From Talpa occidentalis (Eukaryota; Chordata; Mammalia; Eulipotyphla; Talpidae), in NCBI RefSeq assembly GCF_014898055.3, contig NW_023601433.1, positions 72,461,683 through 72,525,682 of the forward strand: a DNA stretch of 64,000 bases. Reading direction: 5' to 3'. The notes below the pieces were generated by a model, which saw only the letters and a program-made list of their open reading frames with translations, was not told where the DNA came from and did no database searches. Shown here piece after piece: positions 1 to 12,565 of the stretch. Numbering within the stretch: position 1 is the first letter of the stretch; each line of letters starts with the position of its first letter. The position numbers were made by a program, and so were the translations under genes.

Positions 1-144
1 AGCGTCATGGAAGGGGGAAGCACAGCAAGTCCTGGCCTGGGCTCTTTGCTGCCATGGTCATTGCTGCTGCCTGACCCTGACTGTCTCTCCTATGCAACAG
101 CATTGTAAGGTTTCAAGAGTCAACTCCCATCCCTCTTGCTCAAG

Positions 145-205
145 ACAGACAGACACATACACACACACATACACATGCACACTCACACACACTCACACAC
201 ACCCC
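145..205. repeat. Interrupted CA repeat
   Basis: An alternating CA/TACA/CTCACA stretch broken by several substitutions. Confidence 0.8.
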
Positions 206-439
206 TAGCATAGGAGTCGGTATCCGGAATGCTTATTGGTTGATACCTGCTAGACCCAAGTCCAGGAAGTTTCATTTCTAAACAGCTATATTAGGTGAGA
301 CATGATTTGCCAATGCTTTTACTCAGGCCAATTTTTCAGAAATGAATTCATTACAGGGAACCAGAAGAGAAAGCAATGTCAGTCTTGGTGCCTGTTCTCA
401 GTAAGCTTTATGGCCTCTCAGTTATCAGTGGGTGAGGCC

Positions 440-625
440 AGGCCAGCGTTTCCCAGTACATAGACCTGGGACTCCTTCCACTGGAATCTCCTGGGGTGAA
501 GGTAGGACCTGGTTAAAAATGAAGAGCCCCAGGGTCCAGCCCAGATTTTCTAAATCAGAAGATTTTAAGATTAGGGACTGGGAATCTGCTCTATAACCAA
601 TTCCTTAGATGATTCTGGTCCATGC
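440..625. mobile_element. MITE-like fragment
   Basis: Contains aatctcctggggtgaaggta, agccccagggtccagcccag and ctgggaatctgctctataac, similar to the MITE family at 29785-30135. Weak. Confidence 0.45.
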
Positions 626-709
626 TTACTTGGGGAACTGTTACCAGGCAGAGCCTTGCAGAAACCTAGAGTTCAGTGTCTGGAGCCTTTGATAATTTCT
701 AGCCCAACT

Positions 710-850
710 TCCTCATTTTATAGACTGGACAAAGTAAGTCCTAGAGAGGGTAAGTGACTTATGCAAGTTTACACAGCAAGGTCGTGCTGTGGCCGGGACA
801 CAAACCAAGGGCCCTCACTGTCCTCTTGGCTTACTCCATTGCACCATCCA
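710..850 (-). mobile_element. MIR SINE
   Basis: Reverse-orientation MIR: ccaacttcctcattttatag, gagagggtaagtgacttatg and agtttacacagcaaggtcgt. Confidence 0.75.
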
Positions 851-1261
851 CCACCCCTTCCTGTAGGAGTCCTTGCTGACACTACAGGGAAAGAAGGAAA
901 CTAGCATTTATTGAGCTCTTACTGTGTACCGGGCACTTGGCATAGGACTTTCCAGCAATCTAAGGGCTAGTTATTATCATGCTCATCATTCTCAGAAAAG
1001 GAGCTGAGAATTGAAGCGAGAAAGCATAGTATTTGCTGAGACATCAAAAGTACTGCTATATGACAAATCCCAATATTACAGAGGGAAAATTGAGGAACCC
1101 TTCTATCATACATGTGGTGAAAATGGTTTTAAAATGACTTAATATGAAAAATTTATATTCTTTCTCTCATGTAAAGAGAATGTACTTTATACTGGAACCC
1201 AATCAGAATCCCTAATAACACTGGACAATGATATGTTATTACCGTTAGAAATTTTTCTGCA

Positions 1262-1477
1262 GCAGAGATTCTTAACTGGGGATGATTTAGTCCCCCAGGA
1301 CACATCTGGCAATGTCTAGAGATATTTTTGGTTGTCACAACCGGGAAGGTACCACTGGCATCTAATGGGTAGAGGCCAGGCATGCTGCTAAACATCCTGT
1401 GATGCTCAGGGTAGCCTCCCACAACAAGAATTGCCCAGCCTGGAATGTCAGTGGTGCACAGGCTAAGAACCCTGATC
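1262..1477 (+). mobile_element. MER5-type hAT (Charlie) DNA transposon
   Basis: Shows ttcttaactggggatgattt, acatctggcaatgtctagag, tttggttgtcacaaccggga, ctggcatctaatgggtagag and ggtgcacaggctaagaaccc in the standard MER5A order. Non-autonomous and non-coding. Confidence 0.93.
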
Positions 1478-1969
1478 TGTTAAGATGTGAAGATCTTACT
1501 TTTGTTGTAATGTCTGTTAAGGCCATCCCAACCACTAGGAGGCGGTATAACTGCTAGCCTAGCAGATCAGGTGGAGGCCATCACATGACTCTTGCTTTGA
1601 ATGCTCCATCTTCCAATCACAAAATGGGTACATTAGTGGGTGTGAGATGAGGTGGGGTATTGGTTACATGTGAACAAGGCCTCCATCAGAGATCAAGCAA
1701 CTGCTAAGAAGCTAAACTTCAACTCCAGGTCTGTCTGATTTGAGTTAATGACTTTAAGAACTATATCTTGCCTTGTAGGGGAGGACCCCCCCAACTTAAA
1801 TTTTGCAATAGAAGTCATTAAATCCCTCTGTATCAAACATAATATAAATTTAACTACGCTGTAGAGTAAATTGAGTTTCCCAAGTTTAATTTCAAGCCAC
1901 AACCTGTGATGTGGGGTAGCTGGTCCTCAGCCTGTCCCTCAGAGGGACAATATGTCTTAGGGAGGCAAC

Positions 1970-2205
1970 ATGTGGATTTTATGATCAGCCTGAGTTGGAA
2001 TCCTGGCCTTGCTGATCATTAATTGTGTGATCCTAGGAAAATCCCTTCAAATCTCTGGGTCTCAGTTTCCTCGCCTGTAGTACAGGGGTGATAATTAAAT
2101 CCACCTGAAACTGTTATTGTGCTTGTTAACTCAGGTCATGTACATGATGTGCTTAGTGTAGTGTCTGTACGTGCAAAACACTCAATAAATGTTGACAATA
2201 ATAAT
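1970..2205 (+). mobile_element. MIR SINE
   Basis: Reads cctgagttggaatcctggcc, ctctgggtctcagtttcctc and aacactcaataaatgttgac in MIR order, with the core domain between them. Long and fairly complete. Confidence 0.85.
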
Positions 2206-2984
2206 TACAGTTGTTGTCATTGTCATTATAATTAAGACCCCATGATTGGGAGAATGTGGGGAAATTGAGAGTCTGGAGAATACTTGGCATTTGTAAAGCA
2301 AAATCACTACACTCTGGGTTGGATAATTCATAGCTCACTAAATCTGACCTGTCATTTCTGCTTTTAATGAAAATACATTCGGTATTAGAATTAATTACTA
2401 TTAAACTGGCCTTGTTATTAAGCATCGTGGGATCAATGGCAGACTCAGTGGCTTCTCATCAATTGAGTAAAATGTCTCAAGAAAAAAAAAATAGATGAAT
2501 TAATGTACCATCTTGAATCCAATTGGAAAATCCCTAATAGTACTGAATGCTTTTGACAATCTGAGGAGATTGTAAATCACAAGAGAGCTTTGGAGGCAGA
2601 AACTAAGGTGGGGGGGAAATGAGGAAAAATTCGACTAGTCCTGGCTCTCTTGAATGCTTATAAATTGGCAAGTCTGGAACCAAGGGGGAGATTTGAGGGT
2701 TCTTGTTACCCCAATGAGGGGCTGGTCACTCGATGGAGCAAGAGTGCTAGACTGGGAGTCAGGATGGTGGACCCTCGCCCAACTTCTGTTTTCTAGAACC
2801 AGGGGTGGTGGCAAAGAGGGAGAAAAAATGGAAATGCTAGAGAGGCAAGCGGAGACAGATCATCTAGTACTGCTGAGGTCATGGGCAAAACATCCGTCTA
2901 TTCTAAGTGTAGTGGGGAGTTTCTGTTGGTTTTAGAGCAGTGGGTGAATTTATATGATTGCTTAAAACTCACAGTGACCACTGT

Positions 2985-3215
2985 CTGGAGACTAGATTGA
3001 AGAAGGGTGAAGTGGGAGAGCATGGAAAGCTATTGTAGTCATCTGATAAAATTTTACAGAGACTTGACATAGGATTAGGGTGATGGCAGAAGTGATGGAC
3101 AGAATGTATAGAAACAAGGAACATTTTGAAGGTCAAGTTGACATGAAATGCTGATGGATTGCATGTGGAGAGTAAGAGGGGAAGGAGGCAATCAAGGATG
3201 CTCTCCTGGATGTCA
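2985..3215. mobile_element. Ancient mammalian interspersed repeat fragment
   Basis: Reads gaaagctattgtagtcatct, gggtgatggcagaagtgatg, atgctgatggattgcatgtg and gaggcaatcaaggatgctct, the inner part of the same family as at 32430. Confidence 0.5.
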
Positions 3216-4344
3216 ATATCTGTACCAGTCAACTATCACCCCGATGATGCTGTGTAGCAAGCCACACACACTCAGGTTCAAACTAAGAAATCTTTTACAT
3301 GTGCCGTTAGCTAATATCATCGTGGAAGTTCATAGGATGAATATGTTTTACCTCGGGATCTGAAAATAAAGGTTGCTAAAACAAACAAACTACTCTAAAC
3401 AAAGGGGACAAATCAATGGTTTGAAGACTTGTGGGGGTATGATTCTAAAACCACTTACAAAGATTTGTCCCTGCTATCCTACAACTTGGAGCATTGAGAG
3501 AGAGGCGTATACTCCAATTTATCCCAGGCTCAAGCAATTTCAGTTTTCTGATTAGCTCTGCAGCAGCTAGCAGGAACTCTGTCGGGCAGAGAGCTTGTCA
3601 TGCCAAACACAGGACAAGCCCATCGCTGGTCGGGAAGCTGACTTGGCCAGAGAGATTGGCTTACCTCCCCCTAATCGATGCCATCCACATAATGCTAAGA
3701 ATCACAACCATCACCACACCAGTGCCTGCTCCTCCATTACTGGTTTCAAGCAGCAGGATCACTCAACCTGTCAGAAGCCATTAGAGTCCAGCACTGGCTG
3801 ATTTTGAGGAGGAGGGTCTTTTCAAGGACGAGCTGAATAAAAGAAGGGAATATAGCTAGTGGCCCTGGTCCAGCGTCCATGGCTGAGGAATGAGATGAGT
3901 CAAGGAAGGAAGAGAGCCAACCATGCGATGTTCTCAGCCAGGGAAGGACGGGGGGCGGGGGGGAGTGCTGTGCATCATGTCTCCTAGGGAGAAAGAGGGA
4001 TTAGGGATGTGCTTGAGGAAAATTGTTGCCATTCCAAATGACAATTTGCAATCTGGACAGGAAATAAGTAAATGGAACTCAACAAGGAAGCTGAAGCAGC
4101 TTGAGGCTCTAGGACTGACTGTGGCTGTCTGGAAGGTGAAGGACTTTGCAAAGAAAAGAGGCAGCAAACTTTTCACTAGACTCCAACTCTCAGTTCCTGA
4201 TCCTCCCCCTCCCCAGGCCACGGGCACTCTCCTCTCTCTGTGGTATTTGCTGGCTCGGTAAACGCTGCCATCCACCATATGTGTGCTTGAGTAAGACGAG
4301 ACTTGGAAGTCATCCATTACTTCCTGTTCTCCCGTATCCAATCT

Positions 4345-4890
4345 AGCTCCTGGTCCTATTAATTTTGTCTCCTAAATGTCTCAAAGTGGGTCACCTTTCC
4401 CCATTCTCACAGCCAGCACCCTAGTCTCGGCCACCGGCTCTCACCTGGCCAGTTGCAACAGTCTCGTCTTTGCTCTTCTGGCTTCCAGCTTCGTCTCCTT
4501 TCAACCCATTCTCCACTCGCTGCCACAGCCATCTTTTCAAAGCATGGCTATGCCAGTGCCACCTCTCTGTTCTAAACCCCTTTGATGGCTCCCCATTGCT
4601 TTCTGAATAAGGACCAAAAATATGAATATGGTCCACTGAGCTCAGCATGAGCTGGTTCCCTGCCCGCCTCTCACCGCTGTACAAGCTGCTCCATCAGGCT
4701 GGGACTTCCTCGTTCTCCAGGTTCACCTAGTCAGTCCTTAAATTTCAGCTCAAGCATCAGTTCTGCAAAGCAGCTGTCTCTTGCCCACCATCTCTGCTGC
4801 ATCTGAGATCAGAAACTTAAATATACTCCAGGAATCAGAATCCTTTCCTTCAGAGCCCTTATCTCAGCTAGTAATTGTGATTTTTTTTCC
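4345..4890 (+). mobile_element. LINE-2 fragment
   Basis: Resembles the L2 3' region: ccatcttttcaaagcatggc, cctttgatggctccccattg, tgaataaggaccaaaaatat and agctcaagcatcagttctgc occur in the expected order. Degraded, no open frame. Confidence 0.8.
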
Positions 4891-4898
4891 TGCAAGTA

Positions 4899-5099
4899 CA
4901 CTCATGTGTGACTTAATGGGATTTTGGTCAATGACAGGCCATATATATTACAGGGTCCCCCCGAGGCCCACATAGCCTCGGTAGGCTGTACCATTCAGGT
5001 TTGTGTAAATACACCCCATCACGTCCACGCAACAACAAAATTACCTACAATGCATTTCTCATCCCAGTTGTTAAGCAAAGTAGTAACAACTTAATACTT
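4899..5099. mobile_element. DNA-transposon remnant interrupted by the SINE head
   Basis: Carries ccattcaggtttgtgtaaat, acaccccatcacgtccacgc and caatgcatttctcatcccag, resembling a known mammalian short DNA element whose ends contain the cagtcatgcgtcgcttaacg motif. The family name is not certain. Confidence 0.6.
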
Positions 5100-5163
5100 G
5101 TGCTGCAGTGGCTGTGGTCAGCTTCATAGGTTGCATCTTAACCCCTTGCACCACCAGGGAGGA
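5100..5163 (-). mobile_element. Old SINE head fragment (subfamily B-like)
   Basis: The segment ending taaccccttgcaccaccagg matches the reverse complement of the SINE head seen at 61400-61463, including agcttcatag and ctgcag. Only the tRNA-like head remains, and no tail or duplication is visible. Confidence 0.7.
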
Positions 5164-8100
5164 CCCTCTCTAGCTTTTCTCTGCTATGGTTGAATTCCCA
5201 GCCTTCCTTGCAGCTAGGTATAGTCATGTGACAGTGTCTGGCCAATGAGATGTAAGCAAAGAGTCCGGAGCCAATACTGATTGACTATGGTGGAGGACTG
5301 TGGGTGCTTACGTAGAGGGGGGCTACAGCAACTACACCTGGGGGCTGGGGGGAACCATGGTGCTGAAACAGTAGCAAGTGTGTAAAATAAAGGTACTTCA
5401 ATAAAAATAAAAATAAATTTAAATAAAAAAGATACTGATTGAGACTTCTGGGAAATATTCTCAAAAGAGGATCATTCAACGTGGATGCCCTTTGCATCTT
5501 TTAACCACAAAACTGGTAGAACAGTCATCTTTCAACCACAAGGAACAAAGTCGTACAATGAGGGTGGAAGAGCAGAAAGAGCAGGTACTAAGGTCACTGT
5601 TACCATTCTTGGTTGGCTGGCTCAGCCCTGGTCCACTTACCACTGATCTCCGTGCCGCTACACCAGATGCTGTGCTACTAGCAGCAGCTAAGGTAACCAA
5701 TGCACTTCCACAGGAATTCCTATGTGTCTTACTCCATATCATTCTAACCCGTACATGCTCCATCACAACATGAACTATGTCTATTTTTGTTCCCCATGCA
5801 CGTCTAGACTGGTGCTGTACATTAGCATATGCTCAGCGAACATGTGTTGAATGAGTAGATGGGGAAAGCATGGTCTTTGGAGTGATGTTTTTGCTCTGTT
5901 GTTCATGGCTGTCTGTCCACTTAAGCTGTCTGAGCCCCAGTTTCCTGACATGTATAACCAGGCTACTCATATCACTCTCAACTGGCTATTCTGTGACTCT
6001 AATGAGATGTTGAATAGGCGTACCGGCCCTTCACCAGATGGTCAATGAGTGTAGCTGTTGGCATTGTGACTACAAGTGACTGGCTATGTCTCCTCCAACT
6101 CTGAGTGCTGACTCTGGAGTAACGTGCACTCAGGAATGAAGGTTGGTGTCCTGCCTGGGTCCATACCCCACCTCCAGCCCACTGTCATTTGGGGGCTGGA
6201 AAACATGTTGTTTGTCACTCCATCCACCTGTACTGAAAGCCGAGTATGGGCCAGCAGGGTGCTGGGCAATGGAGAAGGCAAGACCACTCAACCCCTCACA
6301 CCCCTCATCCTTTCCAAGAACCTCCTGCCTGATTCTGCACCTCTTCTTAGCCTGCCAAATTGAAAAGTAGGATAATGGCGCGTCCAAGACTCGTGGGACT
6401 GGCCCCCGATCAGAGACTTCCCTTCAGCAAGGTGCTGTCCAAATCTCTTGGATGTTCTGAGTAACAGGAGCTCAGCACCATCAAGATGAAGGCAATTCTC
6501 AGAGCAGGGAAGTGACTGTTCCGGAGACCCCAGCTGGTAAGGGCAGCCCCAGAACGAGACTCCAAGTCCCTCAGGAGCTAGAGTTGGGCCTCTCCATGTC
6601 TGTGCTGTCCTGCTCAAGTTTTTCTTCTAAGCCAGTGAAGTTCGACATTTCAGTTGCATAAGAGATAACTTTGGGAGTGATGGATATGTCCACTATCTTG
6701 AGTATCGTGATGCTTTCATGTATCAATGCCCAAACCCACCAGATTATTCTCTTCAGACATGTGTGATTCATTGTCAGCTTCCTCAATAAAGTTGGCTTTT
6801 TTAAATAATTAAAATACCGAACATGCATAACAATCTCCCAGGCTGTTTATTAGAGGTGTAGCTTTTGGACCTACCCACTGCCCCCAGGGCTGTGAGGCAG
6901 CAGCTTGGAGTGATGTCCGGCCACCTAGACTTAACACACACGGTGGAGGTGACCTTGACTCAGGGGCCAGAATGCGTATAACCCAGGGTCCTTGACTACA
7001 GCTGAGCCCCTGGGTGCCTGGGAAACTTACAGAACAATGAGGCCAGGGTCCCACCCCAGACCAGTGGAGGCCAACTCTGTGGGACTGGGGACTGGGATCA
7101 AGAAGTTCCACAGGAGATTCAAATATGCAGCCAGCGCTAAGAACCTCTGAGCTAAAAAGCCCTTTCATCCACGCCAGACTGAGGCCACACAAAGCCAGGT
7201 GCAGGTGATAATAAATACTCCCTGCTCTGCTAGGGAAGGAGAGTCAAGCCTGCAGATGTTCCAGAAGAAGATGAAAGCCCAACACCCTTGCTAAATTAAG
7301 CCCTCTCCTTGTCTGCCCTGCCATGGATTAATGCCCATGGCGTTGTGTTCATAATCTACGGGACACAGTCCCTGACAAGCCAACCTCAAAGCCCTCGGCC
7401 AGTGTGAAGATTCTGCTGTGTCACATGGAAGGGAGACTGAGTGGCGGCCCTGGCCTTGCGTCCCTGGAACAGATGGTCCTCCGGCTTGGCTCGTGGGCTG
7501 CACGATCAAGGACAGATACACAAAGAAACTGCCTTTTTGTAGAATCCAGAATCAGAGGGAGTGGGGCCATCAGAATATGCTCCCTATGCCCTGCTGAAAA
7601 CTGGGGAAACTGAGGGAGGAGCATGTACTAGAATGTCAACAATTATGGTTCTTTGATCATAAAGGTAGAAGAGAGAAAGGGGTGTCTCCCCCATGCAGCC
7701 TGCCCTGATAACACCCTCTCTCTCATGCTGCAGGACATGGGGCAGGTTGTTCATTTGTTCAGCAAATATTATCGAGTGCCAGCTCTGTGCTGGGTGTGGG
7801 GCTGAGAGCTGGGATCACAGCAGTGAGCAAGAACTACCACAATCCATCTTTGGGGTCCTTATATTCCAATGGGACAAGCCAGAGAACAGACAGGAAATGC
7901 ACAGCTAGACAAATAGAAACTATATCTAGAACAAGGACTTCGAGAGAAATCCATCAGGGACAGGAGTTGGAGACTGACCGCAGAGACCAGTGACCAGGGT
8001 GCCCAGGACAGGCCCAGAGGGGACATTAAGCAGAGGCCTGAGTGGAGGGAAGGAGAGGGCCCCAGAAAGAACCAGGGAGAAGGTTTCAGGGAGGGAGTCT

Positions 8101-8639
8101 TGAATGCAAAAGTTCTAAGGAGGCGGGTTTAGGACGTCCAAGGAAGCAGAAGGGGAAGCGTGCACACAGGGAAGCTGTACGGAGTTTCTGCCATGAGGGA
8201 CCCTCTGTCAGACCAGCAGCCATTGTCCAGCCAGAGCTTCACTCGGGGCCCAGTTTCCACCCACTGAAGCCCAGCCCTGGGCAGCCTTGTTGCTCAAGCT
8301 GGTTCCCTCTGCTCCTTGGTGCTGCCTCAAAGCAGCCGGCTCAGTGTTAAGACTCAGAAGTCAATCACCCATCACAGAGCACCTCGCTCTGTGTCCTGGC
8401 TGGAACAGAAACCATTCTGAGCGCCTCCCCCACGGTGCAGGAGCCCCCAGTCCCGCGTGGCTAAGCAAGTGGCTGCTGGTCAAAGTCACCCAACCCCAGC
8501 TTTGGCCCTTGACCCTCACCTGAGCAGAGACCGGAGGCGGAGACAGGCTGGGCCTGCCGTATCGTGGGGGACACATGTGAGGAAGGAAGGGCACCTGCCA
8601 GGGCTGCCCAGAGAGCCCTACCTGCAGCTCTGGAACAGA

Positions 8640-8820
8640 ACCGATTTGAATCCCAGCTCTGCCACCCACTTTTTCCATCAGCTTGTTCAGTGACTTTGCC
8701 TCTCTGAGTCTTGGTTTCCTCAGCTGTAAAATGGGCTCATGGAGCCTTCCTCCTCGGGGAGGGGAGGAGACCAATGGGACCCGTCGCAAGGCACCTGGCA
8801 CCTAGTAAGTGCTCATTTCA
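8640..8820 (+). mobile_element. MIR SINE
   Basis: Contains tttgaatcccagctctgcca, ctctctgagtcttggtttcc, agctgtaaaatgggctcatg and ggcacctagtaagtgctcat. Confidence 0.85.
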
Positions 8821-8959
8821 TCAGAACTGCCCATCCCCTCCGCCTTTGAATTTGGCAAGGTCCGGGGGACATTCCTTCCTCCAGCCGAGCTTCAGGCACC
8901 CCATCCGGGACACGAGGCAGCCCTACCAGCTGACCTCTGCGGGCACGCTCACCTTGCTC

Positions 8960-9130
8960 TCATGCTCAGAACCCAGACTCTGGAACTCGGGGGCCATGCG
9001 TTCGCATCTCAGCCTTACCTTCCCTGATTGTGTGACCGTGTGCTTAACCCCTCTGAACCGGCCTCCTCGCGTGGAAGGTGGGGGTGACCATGTCAGGACA
9101 CGGCCTGGAGCTTTGCGAGCATCCTGCAGG
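8960..9130 (+). mobile_element. MIR SINE (degraded)
   Basis: Reads ccagactctggaactcgggg, tgattgtgtgaccgtgtgct and aacccctctgaaccggcctc. Lies head-to-tail after the preceding MIR. Confidence 0.6.
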
Positions 9131-9670
9131 CCGGTGCTCAGCACCGGGGTCTTAGCAACACCCCTGTCGGCTATTAGCAGCTCCCCGCCCCGCCCCCGCG
9201 CCCCCTCGTGTACTCAGCTGCGCTCTGCCACGGGTTAATCTGAGATGGGAGCAGAAACACAAATTTTCCATTCAAAATCCACAGACCATTTTTGTTCAGT
9301 AATAGATTTAAACAAGGTTTTCTCTCAAAGCAATCTTCCCTAATCTCCGATTGTTCCCTTTTTAGAGATGCAGTGTCCTTTTGCGACGCCGGGAGAATAC
9401 AAATTAGATATTGTCTGAGGCTTCCCCTTGTCTCGCTCAGAGTCGCCTCGTCGAGCGGTTTTTCTCTTCCTTCAAAGGAAGCTTCTTCTGGGAGGCGCCT
9501 CCTCCAGCAGGCTGCAGGGAGTCTCCACGGCGCCTCCTTGCAGATGTCAGGTGGATGTTTGTCCAGGATGGGGGCAGACAAGGGAAGGGCGGCTTTCCCA
9601 AGTCCGAATTGTAGCCCTTCAGACCCAAGGGAGAAATACTACTACTAAAGAGGACTATGCTGCGCAGGGC

Positions 9671-9740
9671 CTGCCTTCCAGCACCTGCCCTCCAGCACCT
9701 GCCCTCCAGCACCTGCCCTCCAGCACCTGCCCTCCAGCAC
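9671..9740. repeat. Tandem repeat, 5 x 14 bp
   Basis: Five consecutive units of ctgccctccagcac, the first with one T change. Very uniform copies, followed by caccacccagg-like sequence. Confidence 0.93.
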
Positions 9741-9764
9741 CACCCAGGGGAGGGAAGGCCGCTT

Positions 9765-9885
9765 TAGAGATGAGGAATCTGAGATTCAGAGAAGTTAAGC
9801 ACTTGGACCAAAGTCACACAGCTTTTCTCCAAACCGGGCACGATTGTGCCAGATCAGACCTCGTTCCCTCTGTATTTAGCAACAC
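9765..9885 (-). mobile_element. MIR SINE
   Basis: Contains gatgaggaatctgagattca and gaccaaagtcacacagcttt in inverted MIR order. Confidence 0.7.
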
Positions 9886-10741
9886 TTAGTAGCTGGGACC
9901 AGGCTGGGACCCAAGCGTGGGATACAGATGGCCAATAAGTAAAGCCACACATAAGCAAGAGGATCTCAGACTGCGATGGCCACCGTGCAAGGGAGTGAGG
10001 CTGTGAGTGTCGGGGGAGCTGCTAAATGTGGGTCCTTACAAAGAAACTCAGCCCCCCTCACCCCCGAAGGTGACTTGTCAGCCGAGACCTGGACATGAGG
10101 AGGAGCCAGCTGCGCAGAATCTGAGAGAAGAGGGTTCCAGGGAGGACCAGGCTTGGGAGGAAGACAGCAGTGCAGGAAGTGAGGCTGGGCAGCTGGGGGT
10201 CCGGTCCACAGGGGCTCAGCGGCCAGTGCTGGAGTTTGATTATTCTCAGTGCAAATGGAGGCCACCAGGGGGTTGTGGTGCCGTCGCTTGACTTTAAGGG
10301 AACCTTCTGACCTCCTTGGGAAGATCAGCGGCGGGGGGAGTAGAGGGGGTCAGGACTCAAGAGCAGGGCAGGGAAGCCACAGGGATGCTCCTATCTGCAG
10401 CTCCGAGGCATGGAGGCAAGACCTGCTGACCCAAGTGGAGCTGGGAGCAGAAAGGGGAAGGGAGGAGGCAGGGCAGGAGGGAGGAGGCCAGTTACTGGGG
10501 AACAAGTGGATGGGGGGCCTCCAGCTGCCATGGGGAGCCTGGAGAAGAACTTTGGTCAGCGGGGTGCTAGGTGGGTAGCACAGGTCACTTACCTGCTGGA
10601 GAGAGGGGGAGCTGTGGGGTGGCAGCTCAGGCAGGAGGGTCCCGTAGGTTGGGCTCTGCTCCCCCGGTGTTGTCTGGCCAGGATCAGGTGCAGCTCTGGG
10701 GAGAGCAATTTAGGGGAATGAACTGCCCTGTTCTTGGGTCT

Positions 10742-10812
10742 CCCGCTTTCTCCTCCTCTTTTCACTTCCTCCTACTCCTCCTCTATTTCTCCTCCTTTTC
10801 CTCTCCCATCCC
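10742..10812. repeat. Polypyrimidine tract
   Basis: About 70 bases almost entirely C/T, mostly CTC/CTT/TCC, with H-DNA-forming potential. Confidence 0.75.
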
Positions 10813-10884
10813 CCAGTAGATGATATTACAGACAGCATCAAACTACTGGAGCCGGGCCTAGTGGCCGAGCAAGCAGGCGCTTGA

Positions 10885-11015
10885 GGAGCGCGGCTTCTGA
10901 GTCAGACCTCCGGGGTTTGAGTCCCTGCTCCACACTTACTAGCCTGGTGACCCTGTGCAGTGACCTCACCTCTCTGAACCTTCATTTATCCCTCTGTAAA
11001 ATAGCATTGGCCTCA
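10885..11015 (+). mobile_element. MIR SINE
   Basis: Reads cggggtttgagtccctgctc, cacacttactagcctggtga and ctctctgaaccttcatttat, followed directly by the L1 3' end. Confidence 0.8.
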
Positions 11016-11021
11016 GAGGGT

Positions 11022-12010
11022 ATTTTTAACAACTGTATTGAGGTATAGTCGGCATTCGATAACTGTACATGTTTAAAATGTACAGAGTGGTAAGTTTTGA
11101 GATATTTGCGCCCATGAACCATCGCCAAATCATGATGATGAGCACATCCATCATCCTAAAACCTTTCCCTTTGGGAATCCCTTCCTCTCCTCTCTCCTAC
11201 TCCCCCACCCAAGCCTAGACCCCCTTGCTCATGCTGTGTGTGCATTTTGTAGAATTCTCTATGAATGGATGCATGGATTATGTGCTCCCTTTCTTCGATC
11301 TGGCTTCTTTCACTCAGTGTGATGATTTTGGGATTCGCTGCTGTGGGTGTCAGTACCTCAGTCCTTGTGTGCTAGGCAGCATCCCCTCACGTGGCTGCCC
11401 CACAGTTTGTTCAATCACTGTAACTGGACATTCAAGTTTTTCCCATTTAGGATCAGGGGAATAGATGAACGCGTGGGCATGTGGGCATAAGATCACGCCT
11501 TTCTCCGGGTGATTCCCCAGGCGTGGAATTGCTGGGTCCTCCGTGAGGTTTTAATTATTATTTAACTTTCTGTTTTCCAAAGCACAAGTGTTATTTGCTA
11601 GCCCAGCGCATACAGAGCCCCACATCCTTCTCGGAATTTCAACACTTACTGCTGTCATCTTTAACTTTAGCCACTCTAACCAGTGTCTGGGTATCTCACT
11701 GTGATTCTTATTTGCATCCCCTCACAACCTATGAGGCTGAGTTTACTTGCCACCCATATATCTTTTGGGTACACAGACCCATGTAAAGATTTAGCCCACT
11801 CGGGTTCTTAATTCATTACTACTGAGTTTTGAGAGTTATTTATACAGTATGTACATTCTTGATCAGATAGGAAATTTACAAATAATTTCTCCCCATCTGT
11901 GGCTTGTCTTCATTTCCTTAACAGTGTTTTTTCAAAAAGTAGAAGTTCTTCATTTTAATGAGTTTCAATTTATCCATTTTCCCTTTTACGGGTATTTTTT
12001 TTCCTCTTCG
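11022..12010 (+). mobile_element. Old L1 3' UTR (L1M type)
   Basis: Reads tgtattgaggtatagtcggc, then ttctttcactcagtgtgatg, ttgctgggtcctccgtgagg, gagttttgagagttatttat and ctccccatctgtggcttgtc in the order of an old mammalian L1 3' UTR. It is well diverged, with indels, and no ORF is preserved. Confidence 0.9.
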
Positions 12011-12454
12011 GGTGTTAAAGAAATAAACATTAGTAAGCACTGAACAAACAGCAGATGTCACGGTTATTACAAGGCAGGAGAACGCAGCTCACTGAGTGGG
12101 GCCTGGAGGCCCAGGCCCTCTGCACCCTCTCTGGGCCTCAATTTCCCCAGCACAGCGGGAGAATTGAATGACTGAGTGATATTTTGGAGGTCCTTTATCT
12201 TGGACAGGTCAGAGAGAAACAGTGTTAATCTCTACAGTTAAAGAGGAGCATTGAGGGGTAGAGTAGAAGGCCGGGTGCCCGGAATGGGAGGCTCCTTTCT
12301 AAAGACCAGGAAGAAGCTATGCCTCCCCTTTGAACTCCCCTTTAAGCACCCCCCAGATGGCTTCAGATCCTCTGTGGGCATTTGAAAGATGCTAAAGGCA
12401 AGAGGAGGAGAGACTCTCTCTCCCCAAAGGTCTGAGTGTCTCCCAAAGTGCTCA

Positions 12455-12565
12455 GAAGTTGGGATTCCCCAGCGGAGGAAACTGAGTCTCAGAGAAACGA
12501 AGCTATAAAGTGGCAGAGGCAGAATTTGAACCCAGATCAGAAGGATCCCAAAGCCCATGCTCCCT
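12455..12565 (-). mobile_element. MIR SINE
   Basis: Contains gaggaaactgagtctcagag, ataaagtggcagaggcagaa and tttgaacccagatcagaagg, followed by caaagcccatgctccctcga. Confidence 0.8.

Noticed and set aside
3225..3350. LTR fragment
   Set aside because: It resembles a degraded MaLR/MER-type stretch (agtcaactatcaccccgatg), but too little matches to assign it.
9175..9215. GC-rich patch as SEZ6L exon 1/CpG-island promoter
   Set aside because: The patch is only about 40 bases, has no signal peptide reading frame and no donor site; it fits a local C-rich stretch after a MIR.
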